15,481 nucleotides of DNA from UBA668 sp038234785 (GCA_038234785.1 JBBQTC010000078.1:1-15481), one strand, 5' to 3'. Shown: positions 7,537 through 15,166, numbered from the stretch's first letter. The notes: generated by a model from the sequence alone, not told the origin. Program-made: numbers and translations.

Positions 7537-8819
7537 GGGGCCACCTCCACGTGGTGGACCATCGCCGCCGCCGCAGTGGTGTTGTCGGCCGGGTCGACCA
7601 GGATCATGCGGCCGCTCTCGGGCAGCGAGTGGTATCGGTCGGCCACGATCGAGTCGCTCAACAGCAGACGGAGCCGACCGAGGTCGTTGAGTCCCAGTGC
7701 GTCCACGTGCTCGAGATCCAACGAGGTCGGGTCCACGCGATGCTGCACTTCCGTCACGACGGCGTGGCCGGTCCGTGTGCCGTGCTTGAACCACCACCTG
7801 CTCCCGGCGTCGACCTTCCGGTCCACCATCCAGCACACGTCGACGACGACGTCGGCCCCGACCACCGGACCGCCGCCGGCCGCCACGAGGACGTCGCCGC
7901 GCGCTGCGTCGATGTCGGTGGCCAACTGCACCACCACGGCATGCCCCGGTCCGGCCTCGTGCACCGGGGCACCCCATCGATGGAGCGCGGCCACGGTCGC
8001 GGTCTGCCCGCTCGGGAGCACCGTCACCTCGTCACCGATCCGCAACCAGCCTCCGGCGACCACGCCGGCGTGGCCGCGGAAGTCGCCCTGCGGTCCGCCC
8101 TGGGGGCGGATGACGCGTTGCACGTGGACTCGGGCGCCGCGGTCGATGTGCGCTCGGGTCTCGAAGTGCTCGAGGAACTCGAGCAGCGCCGGGCCTTCGT
8201 ACCACGGACTCCGCAGCGAGCGCTCGACGACGTTGTCGCCGAGCAGCGCAGAGATGGGGATGGCGGTGACCGGAACGGGGTGGGCGAGAGCGTCGACGAA
8301 CTCGTGGACCTCCTTGCTGATCGACAGGAAGTCACCTTCGTTCCAGTCGACCAGGTCCATCTTGTTGACGGCGAGGACGATGGCGTCGACGCCCAGCAGA
8401 CCCGCGATCATCGCGTGGCGGCGGGTCTGGTCGACCACGCCGTGGCGGGCGTCGACCAGCACGATCGCGACATCGGACGTCGACGCGCCCGTGACCATGT
8501 TGCGTGTGTACTGCGCATGCCCGGGCGTGTCGGCGACGATGAAGCTGCGCCGAGGTGTGGCGAAGTACCGGTGCGCCACATCGATGGTGATGCCTTGCTC
8601 GCGCTCGGCGCGCAGTCCATCGGTGAGCAGCGCCAGGTTCGTCTCCCCGTCGCCGTAGCGCCGACTGGCCTTGACCACGGCCTGCAGTTGATCCTCGAAC
8701 ACCGTCTTGGTGTCGTGCAGCAACCGTCCGATGAGCGTGCTCTTGCCGTCGTCGACCGATCCGGCGGTGGCGATGCGCAGGGTCGTGGTGGGTGTTGTCG
8801 TCGGTGTCGTGACCAGCAT
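7533..8819 (-). CDS. cysN: Sulfate adenylyltransferase subunit 1 (GTPase subunit, CysN)
   Basis: A 428-residue translation-factor-like GTPase that drives ATP sulfurylase by GTP hydrolysis. The G motifs are clear: G1 GSVDDGKST (20-28), G2 GITIDVAHRYF (76-86), G3 DTPGH (97-101) and G4 NKMD (152-155). Beta-barrel domains follow. It is somewhat shorter than E. coli CysN (475) and has no C-terminal APS kinase domain, so it is CysN and not a CysNC fusion. The N-terminus before the GTPase core is a run of threonines and prolines (TTPTTTPTTT) from low-complexity GTCGT-type DNA, an unusual but probably harmless extension. Its ATG shares one base with the cysD stop codon (TGATG), ensuring coupled synthesis with its partner subunit. 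With CysD it converts sulfate and ATP to adenosine 5'-phosphosulfate. Confidence 0.95.
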   Translation of the reverse strand: MLVTTPTTTPTTTLRIATAGSVDDGKSTLIGRLLHDTKTVFEDQLQAVVKASRRYGDGETNLALLTDGLRAEREQGITIDVAHRYFATPRRSFIVADTPGHAQYTRNMVTGASTSDVAIVLVDARHGVVDQTRRHAMIAGLLGVDAIVLAVNKMDLVDWNEGDFLSISKEVHEFVDALAHPVPVTAIPISALLGDNVVERSLRSPWYEGPALLEFLEHFETRAHIDRGARVHVQRVIRPQGGPQGDFRGHAGVVAGGWLRIGDEVTVLPSGQTATVAALHRWGAPVHEAGPGHAVVVQLATDIDAARGDVLVAAGGGPVVGADVVVDVCWMVDRKVDAGSRWWFKHGTRTGHAVVTEVQHRVDPTSLDLEHVDALGLNDLGRLRLLLSDSIVADRYHSLPESGRMILVDPADNTTAAAAMVHHVEVAP

Positions 8820-9748
8820 CAGAAGTACCCCTCACGCTTGCGGTCTTCCATCGCCGACTCACTGAACGTGTCGTCGGCGCGGGTCGCGCCCCGTTCGGTG
8901 ATCCGGGCCGCGGCGACCTCGGCCAACACGGCGTATACATCGGCTGCCTCGCTCTCGACGGCGCCGGTGCAACTCGCATCTCCCACGGTGCGATAGCGAA
9001 CGACGGCGACGAACGGTGTCTCGTCGGGTTCGGGAACCACCGGCCCGCCAACCGCGAGCAGCATTCCGTCGCGCTCGACGACCGTTCGGCGATGGGAGTA
9101 GTAGATGCCGGGAAGCGGGACGCCGTGGCGTTCGATGTAGCGCCAGATGTCGAGTTCGGTCCAGTTCGACAGAGGGAACGCCCGGAGATGCTCTCCCTTT
9201 CGGATGCGCGGGTTGAGCAGCGCCCAGGGTTCTGGCCGTTGCTGTCGAGGATCCCAGCGTCCCTGACGATCGCGGAAGCTGAGGATGCGTTCCTTGGCTC
9301 GCGCCTTGTCCTCGTCGCGGCGGCCCCCGCCGAATGCGGCATCGAAGCCGTGCGCTGCGATGGCGTCGAGCAGCGTCACCGACTGCAGGCGGTTCCGGCT
9401 CGCACGAGGCCCGGCGTCCTCGACCACGCGGCCCCGATCGATGCTGTCCTGCACGCTGGCGACGACGAGACGAACTCCCCAGTCGCGCACCAGCCGATCG
9501 CGATACTCGATGACCTCGGCGAAGTTGTGGCCGGTGTCGACGTGCATCACCGGGAACGGGAGTCGCGCCGGCGCGAACGCGAGCACGGCGAGATGGAGGA
9601 GCACCGCGCTGTCCTTGCCGCCGCTGAACAACAGGACCGGGTTCTCGCACTCGGTGGCGACCTCGCGGATGATGGTGATCGCCTCGTCGGTCAACGCGTC
9701 GAGGTGCGCGCCCGACGACGATGCACCGGTGTGGGTGACGGCGCTCAT
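8819..9748 (-). CDS. cysD: Sulfate adenylyltransferase subunit 2 (CysD)
   Basis: A 309-residue catalytic subunit of heterodimeric ATP sulfurylase, close to the 302 residues of E. coli CysD. It has the PP-loop SGGKDS (42-47), followed by MHVDTGHNF (68-76), the GGRRDEDKARAKER segment (141-154), LNPRIRKGEHLRAFPLSNWTELDIW (178-202) and the conserved C-terminal SAMEDRKREGYF. All are signatures of CysD. The ATG at 9748 overlaps the cysH stop codon by ATGA; an upstream GTG or other start would run into cysH and adds only an Arg-rich, unrelated extension. It lies between cysH and cysN in the operon and forms a complex with CysN to adenylate sulfate. Confidence 0.95.
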   Translation of the reverse strand: MSAVTHTGASSSGAHLDALTDEAITIIREVATECENPVLLFSGGKDSAVLLHLAVLAFAPARLPFPVMHVDTGHNFAEVIEYRDRLVRDWGVRLVVASVQDSIDRGRVVEDAGPRASRNRLQSVTLLDAIAAHGFDAAFGGGRRDEDKARAKERILSFRDRQGRWDPRQQRPEPWALLNPRIRKGEHLRAFPLSNWTELDIWRYIERHGVPLPGIYYSHRRTVVERDGMLLAVGGPVVPEPDETPFVAVVRYRTVGDASCTGAVESEAADVYAVLAEVAAARITERGATRADDTFSESAMEDRKREGYF

Positions 9749-10398
9749 GCGTGGAGCCCGCATTCGGTCTTCGCACTGCCGGCCCAGCGGCCGGCTCGCT
9801 TGTCCTCGCCGGGAGCCACCGGCCGGGTGCACGGCCAGCATCCGATGCTCGGATACCCGCGCTCACTGAGCGGGTTGCGAGGCAGGTCGTACAGGTCGTG
9901 GTACAGCTGCACGTCGGCATCGGTCAACGTCGCCAACGGGTTCACCTTCACCAGGGCGTGGGCGATGTCGAACGCGGCCACGGGTGCGTCGGCGCGGGTC
10001 GGCCCGTCGGCTCGGCGCACACCGGTGATCCAGGCCCGTTTGCCGAGCAGGGCGCGCTGCAACGGCTCGACCTTGCGAACCTGACAGCAGGTGGCGGTGT
10101 CGGTCTGCCACAGATCGTCACGCTCGACATAGGGGAGGGGATGCACGATGCGCAGGTTGAGGTCGAGCCGGCGGCGCAGTTGGTCGGCGAACCACTCGGT
10201 CTCGGCGAAGAGGTACTGCGTGTCGAGCAGCACGACCTCGACGCCGGGCACGGCGGTGGCCGCGACATGGACGAGGATCGCATCCTCGAAGCTGGCGGTG
10301 ACGACGAGGCCGTCGACGCCGAACTGGTCGGCCGCCCAGCGCACCACGTCGGTGGGGTGCAACGTATCGAGCGCGGTGGGGATGGTGATCGGGGACAT
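9745..10398 (-). CDS. cysH: Assimilatory adenylylsulfate (APS/PAPS) reductase CysH, Fe-S type
   Basis: A 217-residue reductase that converts activated sulfate to sulfite using thioredoxin. Two cysteine pairs, CC at 104-105 (TCCQVRKVEPL) and CWPC at 187-190, are the [4Fe-4S] ligands found in enzymes that reduce APS; PAPS-specific enzymes such as E. coli CysH lack them. ITGVRRADGPTRA (124-136) is the substrate-binding arginine loop and the C-terminal KTECGLH carries the catalytic cysteine C213. The family PP-loop position reads TASFEDA (34-40), a divergent form. It is the first gene of the minus-strand operon. A TGAGGT box 6-7 bases before the ATG may be its ribosome binding site. APS as substrate is inferred from the cysteines and from the lack of an APS kinase in the locus. 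Confidence 0.92.
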   Translation of the reverse strand: MSPITIPTALDTLHPTDVVRWAADQFGVDGLVVTASFEDAILVHVAATAVPGVEVVLLDTQYLFAETEWFADQLRRRLDLNLRIVHPLPYVERDDLWQTDTATCCQVRKVEPLQRALLGKRAWITGVRRADGPTRADAPVAAFDIAHALVKVNPLATLTDADVQLYHDLYDLPRNPLSERGYPSIGCWPCTRPVAPGEDKRAGRWAGSAKTECGLHA

Positions 10399-10490
10399 CG
10401 CAAGACCTCACGGGAGGGGGGCCACCGTTCTACCACAAAGTTGACTAAAGCGATCATGATTAGGGTGAATATCGCGACTAGCCTGCCGGG
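10399..10490. promoter_or_regulatory. Divergent regulatory region of cysHDN-cobA and the sirC-like gene
   Basis: This 92-base gap serves both transcription units. It is locally A/T-richer than its surroundings and contains TTGACT (10441-10446), the 8-base palindrome ATCATGAT (10453-10460) and a CTAA-N11-TTAG dyad (10445-10463). These lie in the middle, where one repressor or activator could control both operons in response to sulfur supply. The identity of such a regulator is not visible here. Confidence 0.5.
10479..10484 (+). promoter_or_regulatory. Candidate leaderless-type -10 box of the sirC-like gene
   Basis: TAGCCT ends 6 bases before the ATG at 10491 and there is no Shine-Dalgarno sequence. 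A transcript starting 6-7 bases after the box would begin at or next to the start codon. No convincing -35 is present. Confidence 0.38.
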
Positions 10491-11078
10491 ATGTCGTTCG
10501 GATACCCCGTCGTGCTCGATCTCACCGATGTTCCCGTGCTGGTGGTGGGTGGTGGACAGATCGCCGCTCGCAAGGCTGTCGGGCTGATGGAGGCCGGCGC
10601 GACGATCACTGTGGTGGCCCCGGACGTCGTCCCGGAGCTGGTCGCACTCGCGTCACGCGTGGTGCGGCGCGGCTATGAGGCGGCCGACATCGCCGGACAC
10701 CGACTCGTGATGACGGCGACGGACCATCCTGAGGTGAACCGCGCCGTGGCCGACGACGCGCAGCGCGCGGGCGTCTGGGTGAACAGCGCCGACGATCCCT
10801 CGAACTGCTCGTTCATCCTGCCTGCGGTCGCCCGGCGAGGACCGGTGGTGGTGGCGGTCGGCACCAACGGTTCGAGTCCGGCGCTGGCGAGGCACCTGAG
10901 AGATCAGATTGCGCGAGACGTGTTGAGTCCCGAGGTCGAACAGGCTGCGCTCGAGTTGGCGCGTCAGCGCGACGACCTCCACGCGTCGGGCATCAGCACC
11001 GAGACGGTCGAGTGGGCGGAGCGGGTTCGCCTCGCCCTGGTGCCGCGGGGGGACGGCACCGAGGGCGGGATCAGTTGA
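10491..11078 (+). CDS. Precorrin-2 dehydrogenase (SirC / CysG N-terminal domain-like)
   Basis: A 195-residue NAD-dependent enzyme that oxidises precorrin-2 to sirohydrochlorin on the way to sirohaem. Residues about 14-35 form the Rossmann motif VLVVGGGQIAARKAVGLMEAG, and TATDHPEVNRAV, WVNSADDPSNCSFILPAVARRGPVVVAVGTNGSSPALARHLRDQI (about 95-140) follow in the order seen in CysG, Met8 and SirC. The length fits the single-domain form, not the CysG fusion; the methyltransferase step is supplied by separate cobA at the end of the divergent operon. Whether it also inserts iron, as Met8 and CysG do, cannot be told. Its stop overlaps the end of the convergent cupredoxin gene by 8 bases. Confidence 0.88.
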   Translation: MSFGYPVVLDLTDVPVLVVGGGQIAARKAVGLMEAGATITVVAPDVVPELVALASRVVRRGYEAADIAGHRLVMTATDHPEVNRAVADDAQRAGVWVNSADDPSNCSFILPAVARRGPVVVAVGTNGSSPALARHLRDQIARDVLSPEVEQAALELARQRDDLHASGISTETVEWAERVRLALVPRGDGTEGGIS

Positions 11079-11454
11079 CCGTGAGGGTCGAGTTCATGTT
11101 GTTGTGCCCCGGCACCTTGCACACGATGTGGTAGGTGCCCGGTGCGAGCGGCAGCACGACCGTGCCGTTCGAGCCCCGATGGGGGAGGTCGACGTTGGTG
11201 CCCACGACCTTGTCGTTGGCGTCGATCACGTACATGTTGTGGGCGATGCCCGAGTCGTTCACGGCGTAGATGGTGACGTTGCCGTTGGTGGGCGTCGCGG
11301 TGAAGCTCTTCTGGTTCCAAGCGATTCCGTCGAGGGCGTGCACTTCCACGTCGACCCCTGCGGGGACGGTGCCACCCGTGGAGTCGCCGCCACCGCATGC
11401 GCTGAAGGCGAGGAGGCCGAGGGCCAGAACGGGAGCGGCAAGCCGGAGTTTCAT
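11071..11454 (-). CDS. Cupredoxin-domain (blue copper) lipoprotein
   Basis: A 127-residue exported protein. The N-terminus MKLRLAAPVLALGLLAFSAC is a lipoprotein signal with C20 as the lipidated residue (FSAC; Phe at -3 is less common than Leu). A short Gly/Ser/Thr linker leads to a plastocyanin-like beta-sandwich from about residue 34 to the end. Likely type 1 copper ligands are H72 (AHNMYV), C112, H117 and M120. The C-x4-H-x2-M spacing of the last three is shorter than the C-x4-H-x4-M often seen in related small cupredoxins. Such proteins carry electrons to or from membrane oxidases at the outer face of the membrane. It is transcribed alone, divergent from kgd. A TACAAT box ends 7 bases before the ATG and there is no Shine-Dalgarno sequence, suggesting a leaderless message. 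Confidence 0.82.
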   Translation of the reverse strand: MKLRLAAPVLALGLLAFSACGGGDSTGGTVPAGVDVEVHALDGIAWNQKSFTATPTNGNVTIYAVNDSGIAHNMYVIDANDKVVGTNVDLPHRGSNGTVVLPLAPGTYHIVCKVPGHNNMNSTLTVN

Positions 11455-11461
11455 GGCGGCG

Positions 11462-11467
11462 ATTGTA
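11462..11467 (-). promoter_or_regulatory. -10 box of the cupredoxin gene (leaderless type)
   Basis: On the minus strand TACAAT (11467 to 11462) matches the -10 consensus at five of six positions and ends 7 bases before the ATG at 11454. A TTGCAT lies 18 bases further upstream as a weak -35. The transcript would begin at about the start codon. Confidence 0.5.
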
Positions 11468-11551
11468 TAAGTGTTGACTTCGGAAATGCAAACATCCGGG
11501 CGGTGTCGACAGCACCAGGAACGCAGTCATGCCGATGCCGGAAGTCGCAAG

Positions 11552-11557
11552 TACCAT
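11552..11557 (+). promoter_or_regulatory. Candidate -10 box of kgd (leaderless type)
   Basis: TACCAT ends 8 bases before the kgd ATG at 11566. The bases between (GACCAGCA) contain no Shine-Dalgarno sequence, so a leaderless transcript is plausible. The ATG inside the box at 11556 is out of frame with kgd. Confidence 0.4.
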
Positions 11558-11565
11558 GACCAGCA

Positions 11566-14500
11566 ATGACTACCTCCGAACAGCCGGCTGCCTTCGGCGC
11601 CAACTCGTGGCTCGTCGAGGAGATGTACGAGCAGTTCCGTGCAGATCCCGCGTCGGTCAGCGCGACGTGGCGCGAGTTCTTCGACGACTACAAGCCGAGC
11701 AGCCCCGCCGCGGTGACGCATGCTCCCGCAGCGCCGCCCGTCGCCGAGCCGACTGCTGCCCCGCCAGCGGCCGCCGTCGCCCCGGCCAGCTCGGCCGCAC
11801 CTGTTGCCGAGGTCGGTGAGCCGATCCGCGGCGCCGGTGTCGCCATCGCCGCCAACATGGAGCGCAGCCTCGGGGTCCCCACGGCGACGAGCTTCCGCAA
11901 CGTGCCCGCCAAGTTGCTCGAGGTGAACCGCTCGGTGATCAACGGCTACCGCAGCCGGACCGGGCAGGGCAAGGTCAGCTTCACCCACCTCATCGGTTTC
12001 GCCATCATTCGCGCCATCGCCGATGCCGTGCCGAACATGAACAACTCCTTCGCCGCCGACGCCGACGGCAAGCCCCGCATCGTGCGCAACCCGCACGTCA
12101 ACATGGGCCTCGCGGTCGACGTCTCCAAGTCCGACGGCTCACGCACGCTGGTGGTGCCCGTGTTGCGCGAGTGCGACACCCTCGACTTCGCCGGGTTCCT
12201 CGGCGCGTACGAGGACCTCATCCGCAAGGTCAAGAGCAACAAGTTGGCGGTCAGCGACTTTCAGGGCGCGACCATCAGCCTCACCAACCCTGGCACGATC
12301 GGCACGGTCCAGAGCGTGCCGCGCCTCATGCCCGGCCAGGGCGTGATCGTCGGCGTCGGCTCGATCGACTACCCCGCGGAGTTCCAGGGCTCTGACGAGC
12401 GCACGCTCGGCGCGCTCGGGGTCAGCAAGGTCGTCACGATCACCAGCACCTACGACCATCGCATCATCCAGGGTGCCGAGAGCGGCGTGTTCCTGAAGCG
12501 GGTGCACGAGTTGTTGCTCGGCGAGCACGACTTCTACGACTCGGTGTTCCGCAGCCTCGGAGTGCCCTACGAGTCGGTGCAGTGGCGCGTCGACCAGAAC
12601 CCGGTCAACAGCGAGGAGGCGATGCTGCACAAGCAGATGCAGGTCGCCACGCTCATTCGCGTCCATCGCGTCCGCGGGCACCTCATCGCCGACCTCGATC
12701 CGCTGCGATGGAAGCACCCCCACATGCCGCCCGAGCTCGACCCGGCCACCTACGGGCTCACCATCTGGGACCTCGATCGCGAGTTCCTCACCGGTGGCGT
12801 CGGCGGCAAGGAGAAGCTCACGCTGGGCGATCTGCTCCATGTGCTCCGCGATGCGTACTGCCGCACCATCGGTGTGGAGTACATGCACATCCAGGACTTC
12901 GTCGAGCAGCGCTGGATCCAGCACCAGTTGGAGGGCGCGCACTACGAGCTCTCCAAGGACCGCAAGCGCCGCATCGTCGAGCGCCTCAACGCGGCCGAGG
13001 CATTCGAGAAGTTCCTCGCCACCAAGTACGTCGGCACCAAGCGGTTCGGCCTCGAGGGTGCGGAGAGCGCGATCCCGATCCTCGACCAGATCCTGTCGAT
13101 GGCGGCCGAGGCCGGTCTCGATTCATCGGTGCTCGGCATGGCTCACCGTGGTCGGCTGAGCGTGCTCGCCAACATCATGGGCAAGAGCTACGACCAGATC
13201 TTCAAGGAGTTCGAGGGCCACGTCGACCCGAGCACCGTCCAGGGGTCCGGCGACGTCAAGTACCACTTGGGTGCGAGCGGCAAGTACGAGGGCCCGGGCG
13301 GGGAGAGCATCCGCTTGGAGCTCGCGGCCAACCCGAGCCACCTCGAGACCGTCGACCCGGTCGTGCTGGGAATCGTCAGGGCGATCCAGGACAACATCGA
13401 ACCGGCCGGCTCGTTCCCGTCGTTGCCGATCCTGATCCATGGCGATGCGGCGTTCGCCGGTCAGGGCATCGTCGCCGAGTGCCTGGCGATGAGCGACATC
13501 GCCGGCTATCGGGTGGGCGGCACGATCCACCTCATCATCAACAACCAGATCGGGTTCACCACCAGCCCGCAGCACTCGCGCAGCTCGCTGTACTGCAGCG
13601 ACGTCGCCAAGACCGTGCAGGCGCCGATCTTCCACGTCAACGGTGACGACCCCGAAGCGTGTGTGCGCGTCGCCGAGCTGGCGTTCGACTATCGCCAGAA
13701 GTTCCACAAGGACGTCGTGATCGACATGGTGTGCTACCGGCGCCATGGTCACAATGAGGGTGACGACCCGAGCTACACCCAGCCCCTCATGTACAAGGCG
13801 ATCGCCGAACGACGCAGCGTGCGCAAGCTCTACGTCGAGGCGCTGGTGAAGCGTGGCGAGCTGTCCGTCGAGGAGGCAGAGAGCGCGCTCGCCGACTTCC
13901 AGAGCAAGCTGCAGGTCGCGCTCGACGAGACGCGTGCGCATGCACCCGAGACGATCAAGGCCGCCAAGCCGCCCAAGCCGATGGGCGTTCGTCCCCACGT
14001 CGAGACGGGCGTGCCGCGCGAGGTGATCGACGCGATGTTCGATCACCTCACCGAGTATCCCGACGACTTCACCCCGCACCCCAAGCTGGTCCGCCAGTTC
14101 GAGAACCGGGCCAAGATGTACCACGAGGCCGGCGAGGTCGAATGGTCCACGGCGGAGACGCTGGCGATCGGATCGCTGGTGCGCGAGGGCACGCCGGTGC
14201 GGCTCGCCGGCGAGGACAGTCGTCGCGGCACCTTCAGCCAGCGCCACGCGGCGCTGATCGACTACGAGGACGAGAAGTCCTGGGTACCGATGGCAACCCT
14301 TCCCGACGGCAGGGCGACCTTCTGGGTGTACGACAGCCTGCTCAGCGAGTACGCGGCACTCGGGTTCGAGTACGGCTATGCCCACGAGAACCCCGAAGCA
14401 CTCGTGATGTGGGAGGCGCAGTTCGGCGACTTCGTCAACGGGGCCCAGGTCATCATCGACCAGTACCTCGTGGCCGCCGAGGACAAGTGGGGCCAGATGA

Positions 14501-15165
14501 ACGGCCTCGTGCTGCTGCTACCGCACGGCTTCGAGGGTCAGGGTCCCGAGCACAGCTCTGCCCGCATCGAGCGCTTCCTCACGCTGTGCGCCGAGGACAA
14601 CATCCAGGTCTGCAACGCCACCACGGCCGCGCAGTACTTCCACCTCCTGCGTCGTCAGGTCCGTCGGGACGTCCGCAAGCCGCTCGTGTTGTTCACCCCG
14701 AAGGCGCCGCTGCGGATGAAGGAGAGCCGGTCGAAGGTCGACGACCTCACGAACGGCTCGTTCCAGGAGGTCCTCGACGACCCGTTCGTGGCCGATCCTT
14801 CGTCGGTCCGCCGGGTCGTGTTCTGCAGCGGCAAGGTCGTCTGGGACGCGATGTCCGAGCGCGACAAGCGCAACGCCCCCGTGGCGATCGCCCGCGTGGA
14901 GCAGCTGTACCCGTTCCCCGGCGAGCAGATGCGGGCGGTCCTCCAGCACTATCCGAACGCCCACGAGGTCGTGTGGTTGCAAGAAGAGCCCGACAACATG
15001 GGTCCGTGGCGCTTCGTCGAGGCCAGGTTCTGGCGGATCAAGGAGGAGGGCTACGACCTCCGCCCGGTCTGCCGCATCGGCACCGGCAGCCCGGCCACCG
15101 GCAGCAAGGCCGTGCACGACCAGGAACTCGCCGATCTGATGGACGAGACCTTCCAGGATCTCTGA
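11566..15165 (+). CDS. kgd: Multifunctional 2-oxoglutarate metabolism enzyme Kgd (E2-like + E1o fusion)
   Basis: A 1199-residue TCA-cycle protein, close to mycobacterial Kgd (1231). Residues 1-45 (FGANSWLVEEMYEQFRADP) are the SucA-type N-terminal segment, 46-85 an Ala/Pro-rich linker, about 90-330 a succinyltransferase (E2) catalytic domain with TYDHRIIQGAESG and H298 as its catalytic histidine, and about 350-1199 the thiamine-diphosphate-dependent E1 domain. In E1 I see HRGRLSVLANI (H527), the cofactor motif GDAAFAGQG (626-634), INNQIGFTTSP (N659 region) and RRHGHNEGDDPSYTQP (H727, H729). There is no lipoyl domain; in actinobacteria that is supplied in trans by the AceF-type E2. The enzyme decarboxylates 2-oxoglutarate and can work in a 2-oxoglutarate dehydrogenase complex. 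It is a single gene, ending one base before the convergent HAD gene. Confidence 0.97.
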   Translation: MTTSEQPAAFGANSWLVEEMYEQFRADPASVSATWREFFDDYKPSSPAAVTHAPAAPPVAEPTAAPPAAAVAPASSAAPVAEVGEPIRGAGVAIAANMERSLGVPTATSFRNVPAKLLEVNRSVINGYRSRTGQGKVSFTHLIGFAIIRAIADAVPNMNNSFAADADGKPRIVRNPHVNMGLAVDVSKSDGSRTLVVPVLRECDTLDFAGFLGAYEDLIRKVKSNKLAVSDFQGATISLTNPGTIGTVQSVPRLMPGQGVIVGVGSIDYPAEFQGSDERTLGALGVSKVVTITSTYDHRIIQGAESGVFLKRVHELLLGEHDFYDSVFRSLGVPYESVQWRVDQNPVNSEEAMLHKQMQVATLIRVHRVRGHLIADLDPLRWKHPHMPPELDPATYGLTIWDLDREFLTGGVGGKEKLTLGDLLHVLRDAYCRTIGVEYMHIQDFVEQRWIQHQLEGAHYELSKDRKRRIVERLNAAEAFEKFLATKYVGTKRFGLEGAESAIPILDQILSMAAEAGLDSSVLGMAHRGRLSVLANIMGKSYDQIFKEFEGHVDPSTVQGSGDVKYHLGASGKYEGPGGESIRLELAANPSHLETVDPVVLGIVRAIQDNIEPAGSFPSLPILIHGDAAFAGQGIVAECLAMSDIAGYRVGGTIHLIINNQIGFTTSPQHSRSSLYCSDVAKTVQAPIFHVNGDDPEACVRVAELAFDYRQKFHKDVVIDMVCYRRHGHNEGDDPSYTQPLMYKAIAERRSVRKLYVEALVKRGELSVEEAESALADFQSKLQVALDETRAHAPETIKAAKPPKPMGVRPHVETGVPREVIDAMFDHLTEYPDDFTPHPKLVRQFENRAKMYHEAGEVEWSTAETLAIGSLVREGTPVRLAGEDSRRGTFSQRHAALIDYEDEKSWVPMATLPDGRATFWVYDSLLSEYAALGFEYGYAHENPEALVMWEAQFGDFVNGAQVIIDQYLVAAEDKWGQMNGLVLLLPHGFEGQGPEHSSARIERFLTLCAEDNIQVCNATTAAQYFHLLRRQVRRDVRKPLVLFTPKAPLRMKESRSKVDDLTNGSFQEVLDDPFVADPSSVRRVVFCSGKVVWDAMSERDKRNAPVAIARVEQLYPFPGEQMRAVLQHYPNAHEVVWLQEEPDNMGPWRFVEARFWRIKEEGYDLRPVCRIGTGSPATGSKAVHDQELADLMDETFQDL

Positions 15166-15166
15166 G

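Larger units (their letters stand above)
11455..11565. promoter_or_regulatory. Divergent region between the cupredoxin gene and kgd
   Basis: This 111-base gap must hold the promoters of both genes. Near its left end is the TACAAT box for the cupredoxin gene, near its right end the TACCAT box for kgd. A TTGACT (11474-11479) is shared with the cysH/sirC region, as part of the longer match GTTGACT. No clear dyad was found. Confidence 0.5.

Noticed and set aside
7551..8996. A 481-codon plus-strand open frame opposite cysN and cysD
   Set aside because: Both genes on the minus strand have complete family motifs; the plus frame is His/Val/Arg-rich antisense without any motif.
9749..9841. Upstream extension of cysD by 31 codons
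   Set aside because: It would overlap cysH by nearly 100 bases and is unlike CysD; the ATG at 9748 gives the normal length and the same ATGA overlap as its neighbours.
13123..14385. A 420-codon minus-strand open frame inside kgd
   Set aside because: It lies wholly opposite the E1 domain of kgd, where the catalytic motifs are intact. Its composition is that of antisense GC-rich DNA.
11566..15165. The E2-E1 fusion as a novel enzyme architecture
   Set aside because: It is the established actinobacterial Kgd/OdhA arrangement; length, domain order and motifs match.
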